NCBI GenBank assembly: GCA_054601695.1
Contig: BAAHQB010000126.1
Span: forward strand, 1-64,000
From: Amorphochlora amoebiformis
Taxonomy: Eukaryota; Cercozoa; Chlorarachniophyceae
Length of the DNA: 64,000 nucleotides
Direction of reading: 5' to 3'
Positions 59,342-64,000 of the stretch are shown here, piece after piece. The notes below the pieces were generated by a model, which did no database searches, was not told the DNA's origin, and saw only the letters and a list, made by a program, of their open reading frames with translations. Position 1 is the stretch's first letter. Each line of letters starts with the position of its first letter. A program made the position numbers and the translations under genes.

Positions 59342-59888
59342 ACCCAGTTTACATTACACTGGTTCTACTAGTCACTCACTACATTGCAGCTTTAGAGGGT
59401 TATATCCTTCGACCGTTTATCTATCTAGAGTTTACGAACGTGTAGCTTTGGAGAGTTTGTCCTTCGACCGCTTATCTAGTTTCTACTAGTTTGTACTACA
59501 TGTGTGCACCAGATAGTAGATCTAGTCAATTGATCTACTCAATTTACGAATTTATCTCTACGTCAAACCCGTTACGTACCGACCCTAAACCTAGCCTCAT
59601 TCGAGTCTCTAGAGTCTAGCTAGTCATTCAATATCTAGAATATACCAAAATGCCTGAATGCCTGAACGCCTGGCCTAGATCTAGTAGATGGCCACTGGAC
59701 AAATCCTGCTGTGTCTGGATACTATCTAGACTATGATGTCTTTGTGTATATCCAATATCTACTAGATCTAGAATATTACCCGGTCCTCTACTCTAGGTAC
59801 TGCGGCATTGGTGTACTCACCTACTACTAGTACTATATATATAGTACTAGACCTAGCTCACGCTAGGCTAGAGTATACTAGTATATCG

Positions 59889-59924
<36 letters not shown>

Positions 59925-60225
59925 GGATGTGTGTGTATGTATATATATGTATGTTATGTATCTAGTGTATTTTAAAATTATATATATATATATATATATA
60001 TATGATCATTATATATATAGATATACACCATAGTACACACATACTCTAGATACTATGATATATATGTATATATGTATATATGCTGTTGTGTGTGCCGTTT
60101 GAGATGGTAGGAACTTACTAGGAAGTCCGTCAGTGGACATGTAACTTTATATATATGTACTATATGTCACTCACATACTATTGTACCCATCGTATGTACC
60201 ATGATACACGCATATATTCATATAT

Positions 60226-60269
<44 letters not shown>

Positions 60270-60375
60270 TTGTACTATGATATAAGTATGACTTTAACTT
60301 AGTATGAATGTATATTAAAAGTAAAATATATATATATATATATATAAATATATACATGTATACATTTATATATAC

Positions 60376-60421
<46 letters not shown>

Positions 60422-60454
60422 TTATATATGCATATATACCGTGATATGTAATAT

Positions 60455-60486
<32 letters not shown>

Positions 60487-60520
60487 ATATATATATATAT
60501 ATAGCTACTAGAGCTACGAG
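59342..60520. other. 3' flank rich in CTAG and TAGA words, then (TA)n
   Basis: 59342-59890 is unique but strikingly rich in CTAG, often within ATCTAGT/ACTAGAT. A segment of about 60 bases with CTTTAGAGGGTTATATCCTT is repeated once (59390-59470). 59890-60510 is TA arrays with unique gaps. No coding frame seen. Confidence 0.6.
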
Positions 60521-61042
60521 TCAGAGGCACGGCAGTGATATACATGTAAATGTAGACATCGTGATATACATGTAAATGTACACATGCTTTGCTTCGCGAT
60601 GTAGAATATTCAAAGTCATTGATACTAAACTCTCAGACATTACACATATTCAAGTGGATATCCCACTGTTTTATATCATGACTATCATGATGATGATGAT
60701 ATATTCCAGATCGTATGATACTTGCATATATACCAGATCATATGATACTTGCATACACGCCCAGTCGGATGCCTGAATCTTATATGATAATAATAGTAGG
60801 TTACAGCTGGTCATAGTAATATGATACAGTCTTGAATATTGATAAAGATCACATTAATATTACTACTCGAATACGAATCCTAGGAATCTTAATTAATGAT
60901 CAGGATAATATCATATGTAAAAGGTGTCTAAATATATCTGCAACGCGCCCACTATCTAGACTATGTACCGGATGTAAATACACTCGAGACTCTTAGATAT
61001 ATTAGACGTACATATATATATATATATATATATGTACATATG

Positions 61043-61086
<44 letters not shown>

Positions 61087-61201
61087 TATGCATACATATA
61101 TATATATATATATAATATATAATTATATATATAATATATATCTAGAAAGAGAGTCCACTGTGATACACATATAAGCATATCAAATTTACGCGCATATGTA
61201 C

Positions 61202-61232
<31 letters not shown>

Positions 61233-61378
61233 AATACTAGTATTATAGTCATGATGTACACGTACATTGATTTCAATTAATTGTGCATGCAGATAGTCAC
61301 ATCTTTGTATATACTTACGTATACAAATGAGCTGTAAGACGGACAAATATAATGTATATATGAAATCATACATGCACG

Positions 61379-61421
<43 letters not shown>

Positions 61422-61478
61422 GTATATATATATATATATGATATTATATATATATATATATATTATATATATAACATT

Positions 61479-61511
<33 letters not shown>

Positions 61512-61664
61512 GCCTATATATTTATAAAACATGTGCGTATGTATATTGTACGGAGATGTATGTATCGCATTTTACGTATACATTTACATACTTATATATC
61601 CAACACTTCTATATACTAAATATATAATGTACTAAAAATAATAATATGTGTGTGTGTGAATATA

Positions 61665-61736
<72 letters not shown>

Positions 61737-62372
61737 ATTAATATATATTATGATATATATAACACATATGCATAATATTAATATTACATATGATGAGTAA
61801 CTCCTTCATGTACATGTAGAATTATACACAGGAGTGAATTTGAGAATCCGATAACTAATTAGACCAAATTATAGATATGCCTGGGTCAAATCTATCTATC
61901 TAAAAGACGTATTTACACAAATGTCACGTATGTACAATGGTAGTAACACTGTTACTCTAAGGTCGGCTTGATATACATTTAGAATATGATTTGTCGGCAT
62001 TGTCGGTTATGCGGCACGATGATCATATGCACACGTTCAAGTTTTCTGAACATAATATTTCGCGGGTACTGGAAGTGCATGCACTCAATACTGCGTGTAG
62101 CTCCAATTGTCGCGTACTTGACTTTGATATACATTTGTACTTCTAAAACTAACGTATATTTATAATTGTATGAGGATGCGTACATGTAATCCACTGGGTA
62201 GTCTGAGAACTCTCTTCCTCTCAGACGTTGATCCGGGTTTTGGATTGTACACTGGACAGTCTGGACGTGGTCACCGAAGTTTTAATTTTTATTTGTCGGG
62301 CTATTTTCGATGACTTCTCAGGGCTGCAATTTTTCTGCCCATAAGCACACTTCAACATCTCCGTGATGACAG
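60521..62372. other. Intergenic DNA, (TA)n and unique segments
   Basis: 60530-60780 has duplicated GTGATATACATGTAAATGTA and CATATACCAGATCATATGATACT-type words and a weak plus-strand frame with FKVIDTKLSDITHIQVDIP after TGTAG, possibly an exon of the downstream gene. 61005-61520 and 61650-61740 are TA arrays. 61790-62220 is unique with no supported gene. Nothing else can be defended. Confidence 0.5.
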
Positions 62373-62551
62373 TATTCCTACAATCCGACGTACAACGATG
62401 ACATGGACGCCTATGCATATATATATCCCTCAAAGGTCACACGACTCAAGCCCGATGATGCAGATCTAGACGTCCGTCTGTGCCGAACCCGATTGCAAGC
62501 GACGAATGTACACCTCCGAAACCCGATGCTTAACGTGCTTTGCGAGAAAGG
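62373..62551 (+). CDS. Downstream gene, probable exon (YPSKVTRLKPDDADLDVRLC)
   Basis: The acceptor TGATGACAG is followed by YSYNPTYNDDMDAYAYI, the segment above, RTRLQATNVHLRNPMLNVL and CEK, ending at the strong donor AAAGG/GTAAGA. Charged and well balanced, unlike the surrounding DNA. Family not recognised. It belongs to a gene separate from the HECT gene, which ended 3 kb upstream. Confidence 0.5.
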
Positions 62552-63080
62552 GTAAGAGGAAACTGAGGCTAAGGAGAAACCTGAGAACGCCTTCAAGAAA
62601 CTAGCGTGAGGTCAATCAAATCCAACGGATGCCCTGATACAATAGTAATCGTGGTACAATGTGAACCCAAAGGCCAAGACCAACAGCTCAGCTCAGAGAT
62701 ATAATTCAACTCAAGAGACAAAAATGGCTGACGTGGTCCTCAAAGCGGATGGAAAGGAGTCAAATCAAGCCACAAAGAAGGCTGACATGATAATCTAAGC
62801 GCATGGACGGAAGCCAAATCCGAATACTGGAACTGCACACCAGAAAACTAAATTAACTGGGTCTTAGTGACATGTCCCCTTGTCAACCACGCGAAATAAC
62901 CTTCCAGCGGAGTCGGCTTGTCTACCGAAATGGCTGTGGCCGCTACGCCTTCCCTCCGTAACCCACATGCTGGTAACCTACTAAAGATCTTTCACAACCT
63001 GAATTGCCGTGTAAAAGGATTGGTTGACAACGTTTCTTGTTTTATCAGCACTCACTATGACAGCGGCTACCATGCATGAG
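62552..63080. other. Probable intron of the downstream gene
   Basis: Contains two diverged copies of a segment with AAGCGGATGGAAAGGAGTCA/AAGCGCATGGACGGAAGCCA. A short frame from 62932 (MAVAATPSLRNPHAGNLLKI) is a possible alternative exon. Phase to neighbours is not established. Confidence 0.4.
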
Positions 63081-63146
63081 ATCCTCTATTGAAAAGTATG
63101 ACAAGCAAGCCATCCACACCTCCTCGTACATCTATGACCTCGACAG
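63081..63146 (+). CDS. Downstream gene, probable exon (EKYDKQAIHTSSYIYDLD)
   Basis: The acceptor CATGCATGAG is in phase with exon 62373 and reads SSI plus the segment above, then the donor AG/GTACTT. Short, so the evidence is mainly the phase match and composition. The gene would continue beyond the window. Confidence 0.4.
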
Positions 63147-63464
63147 GTACTTACTGGTCATGTAAATAGACTATACGTGGGGCGAAGCAACATCTCTCAA
63201 GAAAGAGACGAAAGAGAGAGAAAGAAAGAAAGAGAAAAAGAGAGAAAGAAAGAGAAAAAAGAGAGAATGAAAGAGAAAGAAGAAAGAAAGAAAGAGAAAG
63301 AAGGAGAAAGAAAGAGAAAGAAGAGAGAAAGAAAGAGAAAGAAGACTCTCGGGTGGGGCAAAGTGGAAAAGTAGTGGAGTTGGCAGCGGAAAAAATGGGA
63401 GATATAACAAGTTTGTAGGTATTGTGGGAAACAAAAGGACGAGGAGGAAACCAGGGGAATGCTA

Positions 63465-63512
<48 letters not shown>

Positions 63513-63533
63513 GTATGTATGTGTATATATGTA

Positions 63534-63564
<31 letters not shown>

Positions 63565-63583
63565 TTTATAAATGTATAATATA

Positions 63584-63622
<39 letters not shown>

Positions 63623-63716
63623 AATGTATACATGTATGAATTGTTTAACTTTGCAAGTATCTATGTATATGTATTACAATATGTGTGTGTATACATCTTT
63701 TTTATTACACATAAGG

Positions 63717-63760
<44 letters not shown>

Positions 63761-63797
63761 TGCCAATATTTTTATATATATAGAATAAAATATATTA

Positions 63798-63855
<58 letters not shown>

Positions 63856-63953
63856 AATATTGTATATATATGCAATGGTGTACATATTTTCCATATATGT
63901 ATATAGCTATATATCATGTGTGTTCATAAACTTAAAAATGTATCAATATATAA

Positions 63954-63993
<40 letters not shown>

Positions 63994-64000
63994 GTAACAT
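63147..64000. repeat. Purine array GAAAGA(GAAA)n then (TA)n to the window end
   Basis: 63205-63345 is an almost pure purine tract of AGAAAGAAAGAGAAAGA type. 63465 to the end is mostly (TA)n with short unique gaps. No gene. Confidence 0.85.

Overview
The window is the end of a eukaryotic chromosome. It opens with about 500 bases of CCCTAA telomere repeat (TTAGGG on the 3'-ending strand). The genes contain spliceosomal GT-AG introns, and there is no sign of bacterial gene organisation. Exons are of roughly balanced base composition, whereas introns and spacers are very AT-rich and filled with (TA)n arrays, often hundreds of bases long. I think a protist with repeat-laden introns is most likely. 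Foraminiferan and other rhizarian genomes came to mind, but that is an inference from style, not from a marker gene.

Layout. 1-504 is telomere. 840-3481 is a subterminal block with a minus-strand gene of unknown function and a plus-strand PIF/Harbinger-type transposase that looks frame-damaged, separated by short direct repeats. 4196-4806 is an interstitial telomere-derived satellite with a 25-base unit. 5161-7640 is AT-rich spacer, two minisatellites and low-information unique DNA. About 7.87-9.62 kb carries exons of a minus-strand gene that I cannot name. Its frames are interrupted by what look like 25- and 30-base introns.

From 10.37 kb to 59.34 kb almost everything can be read as one very large plus-strand gene, or fewer and smaller genes in a row. 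I placed more than 45 exons by acceptor/donor pairs and by frame. The 3' part (35.1-59.3 kb, 23 exons, about 3,340 residues) joins in phase at all but the first junctions and encodes a giant protein with Kelch-like blades followed by a C-terminal HECT ubiquitin ligase domain. The catalytic cysteine codon is at 59030-59032. The upstream exons (10.4-34.6 kb) are short. They encode Lys/Ser/Asp-rich, acidic and beta-rich segments whose phases mostly chain together, so they are probably the N-terminal part of the same protein. A separate plus-strand gene seems to start or continue at 62.37 kb and leaves the window.

The most unusual property is in the introns. Nearly every long intron carries (TA)n plus its own private minisatellite. 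In at least seven introns the minisatellite or duplication unit includes the exon-intron junction itself: the exon end and splice site were duplicated, with the splice dinucleotide altered in the extra copies or the extra copy otherwise non-productive. In two cases a second, in-frame splice acceptor was created. This suggests introns that grow by tandem duplication across their own splice sites.

Limits. All exon boundaries are read by eye. No similarity search, RNA data or repeat finder was available. Start codons of the large gene and of the minus-strand gene were not found.
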